Shown piece after piece: positions 7,361 through 14,815 of a stretch of 31,086 bases of DNA (position 1 is the stretch's first letter; the number at the start of each line of letters is the position of its first letter). A program made the position numbers and the translations under genes. The notes beneath the pieces are model-generated. The model was not told the DNA's origin and did not search any database. It saw only the letters and a program-made list of their open reading frames with translations. Source of the stretch: Spirochaetaceae bacterium (GTDB lineage Bacteria; Spirochaetota; Spirochaetia; Treponematales; Breznakiellaceae); assembly GCA_031283025.1 (NCBI GenBank), contig JAITCP010000107.1, positions 1 to 31,086 of the forward strand. The letters run 5' to 3'.

Positions 7361-8793
7361 AGTGGGAAACCGTTATCGGCCTTGAGGTTCACGCCGAGCT
7401 GTCAACAAAGTCAAAAATCTTTTGCGCCTGTACCACCGCTTACGGCGGCGGGCCGAATACCCACGTCTGCCCCGTCTGCGCGGGAATGCCCGGCGTTTTG
7501 CCTGTTCTTAACCGCTCCGTAGTTGAATACGCTCTGCGTCTTGGTATCGCCCTTAACTGCGCCATTACCCAACACTGCAAGTTTGACCGCAAAAATTATT
7601 TTTATCCCGATCTGCCCAAAGCGTATCAGGTATCCCAACTGTACGCCCCGATCTGCCGGGACGGCCATCTTGACATCGAGCTTGACGGCAGAAAAAAGAC
7701 AATCAACATACGAGAGATACACATGGAAGAAGACGCGGGAAAACTGGTACACGATCCTAAAGGCGCGGACACGTTCATGGACTTTAACCGCTGCGGAGTG
7801 CCTCTGCTGGAAATTGTTTCACAGCCCGACTTCCGCAGCGCAGGCGAAGTTCTAGCCTATCTTGAGAAACTGCGCGAAACGCTCCTCTACCTCGACGTAT
7901 GCGACTGCAAAATGCAGGAAGGTTCCATCCGCGCCGACATCAATCTGTCCGTGCGCCGCGAAGGCGATGAATTGGGAGTGCGTACCGAGACCAAGAACAT
8001 GAACTCGTTCAAGGCAATAGGACGCGCCATTGAATATGAGACGGCGCGGCAGATAGAAATACTGGAAGACGGCGGACAGGTTGTTCAGGAAACGCGCCGC
8101 TGGGACGATGAAAAACTGGAGTCCTACGGTATGCGTTCAAAGGAAAACGCGCAGGATTACCGTTACTTTCCCGAACCTGATCTTTTGCCAATGGAGATTG
8201 ATGACTCCTGGCTTGCAAGCGTCAAGGCAAACCTGCCGGAACTGGCGTATCAAAAGCGGGAACGGTACTATCGTGAATTCGGCATACCCGAATCCGAAGC
8301 GGCGGTGCTTACCGTTCATAAAAACATCTGCGATCTGTTCGAGGCTGTCGCTCTGCAAAGCGGTCAGCCCGTTGAAGCGGCTCACCTCTTAACCGGTGAA
8401 ATTATGCGCCTCTTGAACAATGCCAATATTCTGCCGGAAGATTTGTCTTTAGACGCCAATAAATTTTCGACACTCATTACCCTTGTTACAGACGGGAAGA
8501 TCAACCGAAGCGCGTATAAGGAAACCGTCGAGGCGGTATTCACTAACAATGTTGATCCTGAAAGCTACATCGCCGAAAAAGGATTGCTGATGATTAACGA
8601 TGACAACGCGGTCATCGAAGCGGTACACGCGGTTATTACTGAAAATCAGGATTCGGCTGCGGAATACAACGCGGGAAAGGAAAAAGTGTTCGGCTTTTTA
8701 ATGGGGCAGGTTATGAAGAAACTTGGCGGAAAAGGAAATCCCGACATGGTGAAAAAAACATTAACAGAGACGCTAAAAGGGGCTAAAAGATGA
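7357..8793 (+). CDS. gatB: Asp-tRNA(Asn)/Glu-tRNA(Gln) amidotransferase subunit B
   Basis: GatB binds the mischarged tRNA, phosphorylates the Asp/Glu side chain with ATP and accepts ammonia from GatA. The 478-residue protein begins WETVIGLEVHAEL and has the zinc-binding cysteines C23, C25, C38 and C41 (CAC...CPVC), followed by AGMPGVLPVLN. The cradle domain includes HMEEDAGKLVHD and RADINLSVR, and the YFPEPDLLP motif follows. The helical and YqeY-like tail (about 330-478) recognises the tRNA elbow and is complete. It overlaps gatA upstream and aspS downstream by 4 bases each. Confidence 0.95.
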   Translation: MKWETVIGLEVHAELSTKSKIFCACTTAYGGGPNTHVCPVCAGMPGVLPVLNRSVVEYALRLGIALNCAITQHCKFDRKNYFYPDLPKAYQVSQLYAPICRDGHLDIELDGRKKTINIREIHMEEDAGKLVHDPKGADTFMDFNRCGVPLLEIVSQPDFRSAGEVLAYLEKLRETLLYLDVCDCKMQEGSIRADINLSVRREGDELGVRTETKNMNSFKAIGRAIEYETARQIEILEDGGQVVQETRRWDDEKLESYGMRSKENAQDYRYFPEPDLLPMEIDDSWLASVKANLPELAYQKRERYYREFGIPESEAAVLTVHKNICDLFEAVALQSGQPVEAAHLLTGEIMRLLNNANILPEDLSLDANKFSTLITLVTDGKINRSAYKETVEAVFTNNVDPESYIAEKGLLMINDDNAVIEAVHAVITENQDSAAEYNAGKEKVFGFLMGQVMKKLGGKGNPDMVKKTLTETLKGAKR

Positions 8794-10538
8794 ATCAATA
8801 CCGGACGCATACCTGCGGGGAATTGCGGGAAGAACATACAGGGCAAAACGTTACGCTCTCCGGCTGGGTGGATGCCATCCGCGACCACGGCGGGGTAACA
8901 TTTCTTGATATGAGGGACCAATACGGCGTTACTCAAATTGTCCTGCACGACGAGGATTCTGTAAAGCAGATAAGCAAGGAAAGCGTTATCACGGTTTCCG
9001 GCCCCGTAAAAAAGCGGGACGCGGAAACGATCAACCCAAAGATTGAAACCGGAACTGTTGAAGTTCACGCCGAAACGCTGGTTATTCAGAGCAGGGCTGT
9101 CCGCGCTTTGCCGTTTGAAATAAGCGACTCAAAAACTACCAGAGAAGAAGTCCGCCTTTGTTACCGCTTTCTTGATTTAAGGAACCCTGAAGTGAAAAAG
9201 AACATCTTTTTGCGTTCAAAAGTAATCAGTTACTTGCGCTCAAAAATGGAAGAAATTGGGTTTACGGAATTTCAAACGCCGATACTCACATCATCCTCCC
9301 CGGAAGGGGCAAGGGATTACCTTGTTCCCAGCCGCAAGCACCGGGGTAAATTCTACGCGCTGCCGCAGGCCCCGCAGATTTTCAAACAGCTCCTTATGGT
9401 TTCCGGTTTCGACCGCTATTTCCAGATAGCCCCCTGTTTCCGCGATGAGGACTCCCGCGCCGACCGTTCCCCGGGAGAATTTTATCAACTGGATTTTGAA
9501 ATGTCTTTTGCAGGGCAGGAAGACGTTTTCCGCGTGGCGGAAACGGTCATGTACGGCGTTTTTACCGCTTTCTCGAATAAGACGGTCAGCCCTCCGCCTT
9601 TCATTAAAATCCCCTACGCCCAGGCTCTGCTCAAGTACGGAACGGACAAGCCCGATCTCCGCAACCCGCTTGTCATCACCGACCTTACCGGTTTTTTTGC
9701 GGACGTGGAATTCCAGCCCTTCAAAAATATCCCCGTCAGGGGAATAGCCGCGCCCGGAGCGGCATTGCAGTCAAAATCCTTCTTTGAGAAAATGCTGGCC
9801 TACGCCGGGGAAATCGGCATGAAAGGGCTCGGTTACATTTCCGTTATGGAAGACGGCAGCCTTAAAGGGCCTATCGTAAAATTTCTTTCTGATGAAAAAC
9901 AGAATACGCTTAAAAAAGACCTCTCTCTAAAAGTAAACGACACGCTGTTTTTTATTGCGGACGCTCCGTCTAAGGTAAACAACCTTGCCGGCCTTATTCG
10001 CACGGCGTTGGGCAGTCAGTTAAATCTTATCAACAAAGACAGGTTCGAGTTTTGTTTTATCGTAGACTTTCCCATGTACGGCATCAATGAAGAATCAGGC
10101 GGCGTTGAATTTACCCACAACCCGTTCTCCATGCCGCAGGGCGGCCTTGAAGCGCTTAACACAAAAAAACCCCTGGACATTCTTGCATGGCAGTACGACA
10201 TTGTATGCAACGGCGTGGAACTTTCTTCCGGCGCTGTCCGCAACCATCTGCCCGAAGTGATGGTAAAAGCATTTGAACTGGCAGGATACGCCCAGGCCGA
10301 TATTGAAAAAAAATTCCCTTCCCTCTACAACGCGTTCCACTACGGCGCGCCACCCCACGCGGGCATGGCCCCCGGCATTGACCGGATTGTCATGCTTCTG
10401 GCTGAGGAAGAAAATATCCGCGAAGTTGCCGCCTTCCCCATGAACAGCGCCGCCCAGGACCTGCTCATGGGAGCGCCCTGCGAGGTTACGGAACAACAGT
10501 TGCGGGAAGTGCATATCAAGATACGGCAGTCTAAATAG
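8790..10538 (+). CDS. aspS: Aspartyl-tRNA synthetase, probably non-discriminating
   Basis: This class II synthetase charges tRNA(Asp), and if non-discriminating also tRNA(Asn), with aspartate. The 582-residue bacterial-type protein has an anticodon-binding OB fold (about 1-110), the catalytic core with YRFLDLRNPE, TPEGARDYLVPSR-like text (here SPEGARDYLVPSR) and FRDEDSRADRSP, a GAD insertion domain (about 290-415), and motif 3 HAGMAPGIDRIVML. In the OB fold the segment RDHGGV has His at 33, where discriminating enzymes such as E. coli AspRS have Leu (RDLGS). That His is the known mark of non-discriminating bacterial AspRS. Residues SPGEFYQLD replace the usual QPEFTQLD, a small lineage variation. 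Overlap with gatB supports joint function. Confidence 0.93.
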   Translation: MNQYRTHTCGELREEHTGQNVTLSGWVDAIRDHGGVTFLDMRDQYGVTQIVLHDEDSVKQISKESVITVSGPVKKRDAETINPKIETGTVEVHAETLVIQSRAVRALPFEISDSKTTREEVRLCYRFLDLRNPEVKKNIFLRSKVISYLRSKMEEIGFTEFQTPILTSSSPEGARDYLVPSRKHRGKFYALPQAPQIFKQLLMVSGFDRYFQIAPCFRDEDSRADRSPGEFYQLDFEMSFAGQEDVFRVAETVMYGVFTAFSNKTVSPPPFIKIPYAQALLKYGTDKPDLRNPLVITDLTGFFADVEFQPFKNIPVRGIAAPGAALQSKSFFEKMLAYAGEIGMKGLGYISVMEDGSLKGPIVKFLSDEKQNTLKKDLSLKVNDTLFFIADAPSKVNNLAGLIRTALGSQLNLINKDRFEFCFIVDFPMYGINEESGGVEFTHNPFSMPQGGLEALNTKKPLDILAWQYDIVCNGVELSSGAVRNHLPEVMVKAFELAGYAQADIEKKFPSLYNAFHYGAPPHAGMAPGIDRIVMLLAEEENIREVAAFPMNSAAQDLLMGAPCEVTEQQLREVHIKIRQSK

Positions 10539-10712
10539 CAAAAAAATGTGTTATTTTGACACACTGATAGGTTGAAAACAGAAAAATTGCCAAAATTTTG
10601 AAAATTTGCTCAAAAAAAGTTATTTTTCAGCATATTTTTGACTTTTTTTGCTTTTTTTTGACAAAATTGGTATTTTTTTTAATTTTTACTTGACAAAAAA
10701 AATCTTTTTTTA
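10539..10712. other. AT-rich, T-tract-phased (probably curved) region upstream of glutamine synthetase
   Basis: No gene is seen. From about 10620 to 10711 the + strand carries successive T- or A-runs with centres near 10625, 10637, 10646, 10655, 10665, 10676, 10685, 10698 and 10708. The average spacing is about 10 bp, the helical repeat, which predicts intrinsic DNA curvature and UP-element-like character next to the promoter at 10690-10718. Its composition differs sharply from the GC-richer genes on both sides. Confidence 0.6.
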
Positions 10713-10718
10713 TAGGAT
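10690..10718 (+). promoter_or_regulatory. Candidate promoter of the glutamine synthetase gene
   Basis: TTGACA (10690-10695) is a perfect -35 box. TAGGAT at 10713-10718 gives a 17-bp spacer, while TATAGG at 10711 would give 15. Start is predicted near 10725, immediately before a large terminator-like hairpin. No sigma-54 -24/-12 (TGGC-N-TGC) element was found in the gap. Confidence 0.6.
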
Positions 10719-10733
10719 TTTACCAGGATAAAC

Positions 10734-10792
10734 AAAGGCGTTTATCGGTAAAGCGGCCCATAGCGGCCATTTTACCGGTGAGCGCCTTTTTT
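10734..10792 (+). terminator. Terminator-like hairpin: aspS-operon terminator or glutamine synthetase leader attenuator
   Basis: AAAGGCG (10734-10740) pairs with CGCCTTT (10783-10789), CGGTAAA (10746-10752) with TTTACCG (10771-10777), and GGCC (10555+200, i.e. 10755-10758) with GGCC (10765-10768). A T6 tract at 10787-10792 completes an intrinsic terminator. It ends the aspS side, but it lies downstream of the best promoter and upstream of the GS start, so it would also cut the GS leader after about 65 bases unless read-through is allowed. Confidence 0.75.
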
Positions 10793-10841
10793 ATTTACAA
10801 ATACCTTTATAAAAGGAATTTATTTTTTGGAGGTAATTTTA

Positions 10842-12932
10842 ATGAAAGACATTCCGAATTTGTTTGGCAGCATGGTCTTTAATGAATCGGTGATGAGGGC
10901 GCGGCTTCCCAAGGACATTTATCGGGCTTTGAAAAAGACGATGGAACGCGGCACTCATCTGGAACTCGATGTCGCCAACGTTGTCGCCAACGCTATGAAA
11001 AACTGGGCGGTTGAAAACGGAGCGACGCATTTTACCCATTGGTTCCAGCCCATGACCGGGACGACGGCGGAAAAGCATGACAGCTTTATTTCCCCAACCG
11101 GAGACGGGAAAGTCATCATGGAATTTTCCGGCAAGGAGCTTGTCCGCGGCGAACCGGACGCTTCCAGTTTCCCGTCAGGCGGCTTGCGGGCCACTTTTGA
11201 AGCGAGGGGCTACACCGTTTGGGACGTAACTTCATTCGCCTTTATCAAGGACGGAACCCTGTGCATCCCCACCGCGTTTTGCTCTTATTCCGGCGAAGCG
11301 CTCGACAAAAAGACTCCCCTGCTCCGTTCAATGGAAGCGATTGACAAACAGGCAATCCGCATACTCAGGCTTTTCGGCGACACGGCGGCGCAGCGCGTCC
11401 TTACAACTGTCGGACCTGAGCAGGAATATTTCCTTATTGACAAAGAGATGTTCCTGAAACGTCCGGACCTTATCTACACCGGGAGGACTCTTTTTGGCTC
11501 AAGGCCGCCCAAGGGCCAGGAGCTTGAGGATCATTATTTTGGCAGCATCAAACCCAGGGTATCCGCTTTTATGAAGGAGCTTGATGAAGAGTTGTGGAAG
11601 CTCGGCGTCTGCGCCAAGACCAAGCATAACGAAGTCGCTCCCGCGCAGCACGAGCTGGCGCCAATCTTTGCAACGACAAATATCGCCACCGACCACAACC
11701 AGTTGATGATGGAGCTGATGAAGAGCATCGCGAACAAGCACGGGCTGGCCTGCCTGCTTCATGAAAAACCGTTTGCCGGAGTTAACGGCAGCGGCAAACA
11801 CAACAACTGGTCAATAAGCACCGACACCGGCGTGAACCTGCTTGAGCCGGGCGATACGCCGCATGATAACGCGCAGTTTCTTCTGTTCCTTGTCGCTGTT
11901 ATCAAGGCTGTGGACGATTATCAGGACGTTCTGCGGGTTTCCGTCGCCAGCGCGGCGAACGATCACAGACTGGGAGCTAACGAGGCGCCACCCGCCATCG
12001 TATCCATTTTCCTGGGCGAAGAATTGACGGAAATTCTTGAAGCCATTGAATCGGGCAAGGGCTATAAAAACAAAGAAAAACCGGATATGGAAATAGGCGT
12101 GTCAGTCCTGCCGCATTTCCCCAAGGACACGACGGACCGCAACCGCACGTCCCCGTTCGCGTTTACCGGAAACAAGTTTGAGTTCCGTATGGTCGGATCA
12201 GCATTCTCAATCGGAGGACCGAACATCGTTTTGAATACCATTATCGCGGAAGTTCTGCGGCAGTTTGCGGACTCTCTGGAGAAATCAAAAGATTTCAAGA
12301 GTGATCTCGCCGCGATTGTAAAGAAGACATTCAGCGAACACAAGCGGATCATCTTTAACGGCAACAACTATGCCGAAGAGTGGGTAGTAGAAGCGGAACG
12401 GCGCGGACTGTCTAACTTGAAAACCACCGTTGACGCGCTGCCTGAATTTATTTCCAAAAAGAGCGTGGAGCTGTTTGCCAAGCACCATGTTTTTACGGAG
12501 ACGGAGATTCATTCACGTTATGAAATTCTGATGGATGCCTACTGCAAAACCATCCATATAGAGGCGCTTACCATGGTGGATATGGTCAAGGGGGAAATAA
12601 TGCCCGCCTGCATAGATTACCAAAACGACGTAATCAAACTTCTTGAACGAAAAAAAGCGCTCGGTTATTTTGACTCTTCGCTGGAAGAACATTTGCTGAA
12701 TAATATCGCAAAATTATCCTCCTGCCTTCTCAAAAAATTATCGGCTCTGGAAAGCGTGCTTTTGGAATCCAAGGAAGAGCGGGACATTGTAACACACGCT
12801 CTTTTTTACCGCGACAAAATTTTTGCCGCAATGCTTGAGCTCCGGCTTGCCGTTGACGAGCTCGAAACGCTGATTGCAAAAAAACACTGGCCGTTCCCGA
12901 CTTATGGCCAGATACTGTACAGCGTCATATAG
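10842..12932 (+). CDS. glnN: Glutamine synthetase type III
   Basis: It makes glutamine from glutamate, ammonia and ATP as a large cytoplasmic oligomer. The 696-residue protein has the GSIII hallmarks: an N-terminal family block (NLFGSMVFNESVMRARLP), HFTHWFQPMTGTTAEKHDSF, the metal-binding GPEQEYFLID, KTKHNEVAPAQHELAPIF, and the ATP/glutamate motif EKPFAGVNGSGKHNNWS. The C-terminal helical extension special to GSIII is intact. The start is ATG 10842, with GGAGGT at 10829-10834 7 bases upstream; the TTG frame start at 10827 overlaps that site and is rejected. GSIII lacks the adenylylation control of GSI, so the leader structures upstream may matter for regulation. An Amt-PII gene follows 79 bases later. 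Confidence 0.93.
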   Translation: MKDIPNLFGSMVFNESVMRARLPKDIYRALKKTMERGTHLELDVANVVANAMKNWAVENGATHFTHWFQPMTGTTAEKHDSFISPTGDGKVIMEFSGKELVRGEPDASSFPSGGLRATFEARGYTVWDVTSFAFIKDGTLCIPTAFCSYSGEALDKKTPLLRSMEAIDKQAIRILRLFGDTAAQRVLTTVGPEQEYFLIDKEMFLKRPDLIYTGRTLFGSRPPKGQELEDHYFGSIKPRVSAFMKELDEELWKLGVCAKTKHNEVAPAQHELAPIFATTNIATDHNQLMMELMKSIANKHGLACLLHEKPFAGVNGSGKHNNWSISTDTGVNLLEPGDTPHDNAQFLLFLVAVIKAVDDYQDVLRVSVASAANDHRLGANEAPPAIVSIFLGEELTEILEAIESGKGYKNKEKPDMEIGVSVLPHFPKDTTDRNRTSPFAFTGNKFEFRMVGSAFSIGGPNIVLNTIIAEVLRQFADSLEKSKDFKSDLAAIVKKTFSEHKRIIFNGNNYAEEWVVEAERRGLSNLKTTVDALPEFISKKSVELFAKHHVFTETEIHSRYEILMDAYCKTIHIEALTMVDMVKGEIMPACIDYQNDVIKLLERKKALGYFDSSLEEHLLNNIAKLSSCLLKKLSALESVLLESKEERDIVTHALFYRDKIFAAMLELRLAVDELETLIAKKHWPFPTYGQILYSVI

Positions 12933-12997
12933 GAAGTTCTTCTCCGCGTTGCGGAGACTTCGATTAAACCAGCCTGACGCTTGCAAGCTGTCGGGCT
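12933..12997 (+). other. Two tandem hairpins between glnN and amt
   Basis: TCTCCGC (12941-12947) and GCGGAGA (12951-12957), extended by GAAG/CTTC outside, form one hairpin starting at the glnN stop. AGCCTGAC (12971-12978) pairs with GTCGGGCT (12990-12997) as a second, which also contains the palindrome GCTTGCAAGC in its loop. Neither has a strong T-run, so they look like mRNA-processing or stability structures inside a glnN-amt transcript rather than full terminators. The amt ribosome-binding site GGAGG (13002-13006) follows. Confidence 0.6.
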
Positions 12998-13011
12998 AAC
13001 TGGAGGTTTTT

Positions 13012-14673
13012 ATGTTTTCGTCAGTTGACACAATGTGGGTACTCATAGCCGCCGCCCTTGTATTTTTTATGCAGGCGGGTTTCGCTATGGTAGAAACAGG
13101 CTTTACGCGGGCAAAAAACGCCGGGAATATCGTCATGAAAAACTTGATGGATTTCTGTATCGGCACCCCGACCTTTTGGCTTATCGGGTTTGGGCTTATG
13201 TTCGCGGGAAGCGGTCCGCTTATCGGCGGGCTGGACTTTATGGTCAGGGGGGATTATGGCGGCACTTATCCCACGGCAGCCTTCCTGATCTTTCAGACGG
13301 TGTTCTGCGCTACTGCGGCGACAATCGTCTCGGGAGCGATGGCGGAGAGGACAAAGTTTTCGGCTTACTGCCTTTACAGCTTTATCATCAGCGCCGTGAT
13401 TTACCCCGTCTCCGGCCACTGGATTTGGGGCGGCGGCTGGCTTGCGCAGCTTGGTTTCCATGACTTTGCAGGTTCTACCGCCGTACACATGGTCGGCGGC
13501 ATAGCGTCACTGGTGGGCGCGAAGATCGTCGGCGCTCGTATTGGCAAATATTCCATATCAGGCGAATCACGGGCGATTCCCGGGCACAGCCTGACACTTG
13601 GCGCTCTGGGCGTTTTCATTCTCTGGTTCTGCTGGTTCGGCTTTAACGGCGGCTCTACTACTGCCATGGGAAGCGATGCTGATATTGTATCCGCCAGTTC
13701 TATTTTCGTTACGACAAACCTGGCGGCGGCTACAGCAGCGGTCTTTACCATGTTCATCACATGGATCCGCTACAAAAAGCCGGACGTGTCCATGACGTTG
13801 AACGGCGCTCTTGCGGGCCTGGTGGCAATAACCGCGGGGTGCGATGCCGTATCGCCATTCGGAGCGTTCTGCATCGGCATTATAGCGGCGTTTGTGATCG
13901 TATTCGGCATAGAGTTTGTTGACAAAGTATTAAAGGTTGACGATCCTGTCGGAGCAATAGGCGTGCACGGCCTTGCCGGCGCGGCGGGAACCATTCTGAC
14001 CGGCTTTTTCGCCCTTGAAGGCGGACTGTTGTATGGCGGCGGATGGGAAATGGTCGGCATTCAGACACTGGGCGTTGTTTCGGTAATGGCCTGGGTAGGG
14101 GTAACCATGACAATCGTCTTTACGTTAATCAAAAAAACAGTCGGTATCCGTGTTTCACAAGCCGAAGAAATTGCCGGCATGGATATTACGGAACACAACA
14201 TTGCAAGCAGCTATGCCGACTTTATGATCTCTCCTTCCAGCGCGGACTTCCTTTCAGGCAAAGACACGGTTCCGTCCAATGTGGCAATCCCCGTTGTAAA
14301 TAATTCAAAGCCCGGCGCAAAGATGACAAAAGTTACAATCATCACCAATCAGAATAAACTTTCGCTGCTTCATACCGCCCTTGACCGGATCGGCATTACG
14401 GGACTCACCGTTACCAACGTCCTTGGCCACGGAATGCAAAAAGGGCATACTGAATATTACCGCGGCGCTCCGGTAGCCATAAAGCTGCTGCCAAAAGTCC
14501 AGGTTGACATAATCGTATGCAAAATACCGCCGCAAACGGTAATAGACACCGTGAAAAAGGTGTTGTATACGGGAAATGTGGGCGATGGCAAAATATTCGT
14601 TACGGATGTTGAAAATGTCATTAAAGTCCGCACGGGAGAGCAAGGCTACGACGCTTTGCAGGACAACGAATAG
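13012..14673 (+). CDS. amt: Ammonium transporter with fused C-terminal PII signalling domain
   Basis: The 553-residue protein is an inner-membrane Amt/Rh channel of about 11 transmembrane helices (about 1-405) joined by a linker to a complete GlnB/GlnK-type PII domain (438-553). Channel hallmarks are AMVETGFTRAKN, D151 with H159 (DFAGSTAVHMVGG), and the second pore histidine H319 (GVHGLAGAAGT). The PII part begins MTKVTII and retains the T-loop core QKGHTEYYRG, the B-loop TGNVGDGKIFV and a C-loop-like RTGE. At the PII position of the uridylylated Tyr51 it has Val (residue 488; RGAPV instead of RGAEY). No ribosome-binding site precedes M438, so PII is not a separate gene. It probably gates its own channel by ATP/ADP/2-oxoglutarate and works with the glnN upstream. 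Confidence 0.92.
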   Translation: MFSSVDTMWVLIAAALVFFMQAGFAMVETGFTRAKNAGNIVMKNLMDFCIGTPTFWLIGFGLMFAGSGPLIGGLDFMVRGDYGGTYPTAAFLIFQTVFCATAATIVSGAMAERTKFSAYCLYSFIISAVIYPVSGHWIWGGGWLAQLGFHDFAGSTAVHMVGGIASLVGAKIVGARIGKYSISGESRAIPGHSLTLGALGVFILWFCWFGFNGGSTTAMGSDADIVSASSIFVTTNLAAATAAVFTMFITWIRYKKPDVSMTLNGALAGLVAITAGCDAVSPFGAFCIGIIAAFVIVFGIEFVDKVLKVDDPVGAIGVHGLAGAAGTILTGFFALEGGLLYGGGWEMVGIQTLGVVSVMAWVGVTMTIVFTLIKKTVGIRVSQAEEIAGMDITEHNIASSYADFMISPSSADFLSGKDTVPSNVAIPVVNNSKPGAKMTKVTIITNQNKLSLLHTALDRIGITGLTVTNVLGHGMQKGHTEYYRGAPVAIKLLPKVQVDIIVCKIPPQTVIDTVKKVLYTGNVGDGKIFVTDVENVIKVRTGEQGYDALQDNE

Positions 14674-14675
14674 CC

Positions 14676-14703
14676 TTGTTCAAGAACTGAAGTTTTTGAA
14701 CAA
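14676..14703. repeat. Dispersed palindrome, relative of the one at 144-173
   Basis: TTGTTCAAGAACT (14676-14688), GA, AGTTTTTGAACAA (14691-14703): a 13-bp stem with one G-T pair. The right arm and following CTTC match palindrome 1 at the left edge. It sits immediately after the amt stop. Confidence 0.8.
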
Positions 14704-14720
14704 CTTCAATAAGTATTTTT

Positions 14721-14785
14721 TGGCCGTTAAATAACGGCCATTGTTTCCCCCCAGCCCGGATCGTAAAGGTCCGGGCTTTTTTTTT
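14721..14785 (+). terminator. Tandem terminators after amt
   Basis: TGGCCGTT (14721-14728) with AACGGCCA (14733-14740) forms a first hairpin. AGCCCGGA (14753-14760) with TCCGGGCT (14770-14777) followed by a run of 9 T is a strong intrinsic terminator. They separate the nitrogen genes from the glycosidase region. Confidence 0.88.
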
Positions 14786-14799
14786 CAAAAAAACATTAT

Positions 14800-14805
14800 T
14801 ATACT
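14800..14805 (+). promoter_or_regulatory. Possible -10 box of the GH3 gene
   Basis: TATACT lies 10 bases before ATG 14816. The -35 position falls in the T-run of the preceding terminator (about 14777-14782) and is not a good match. If used, the mRNA would be nearly leaderless, which agrees with the lack of a Shine-Dalgarno. Confidence 0.3.
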
Positions 14806-14815
14806 TTCAGTTATT

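Noticed and set aside
14322..14673. PII domain as a separate glnK gene
   Set aside because: It is in frame with amt, there is no stop between them, and no Shine-Dalgarno precedes its methionine.
14741..14815. Upstream TTG start for the GH3 protein that might add a signal peptide
   Set aside because: The added residues are encoded by the terminator hairpin and T-run and do not form a signal peptide.
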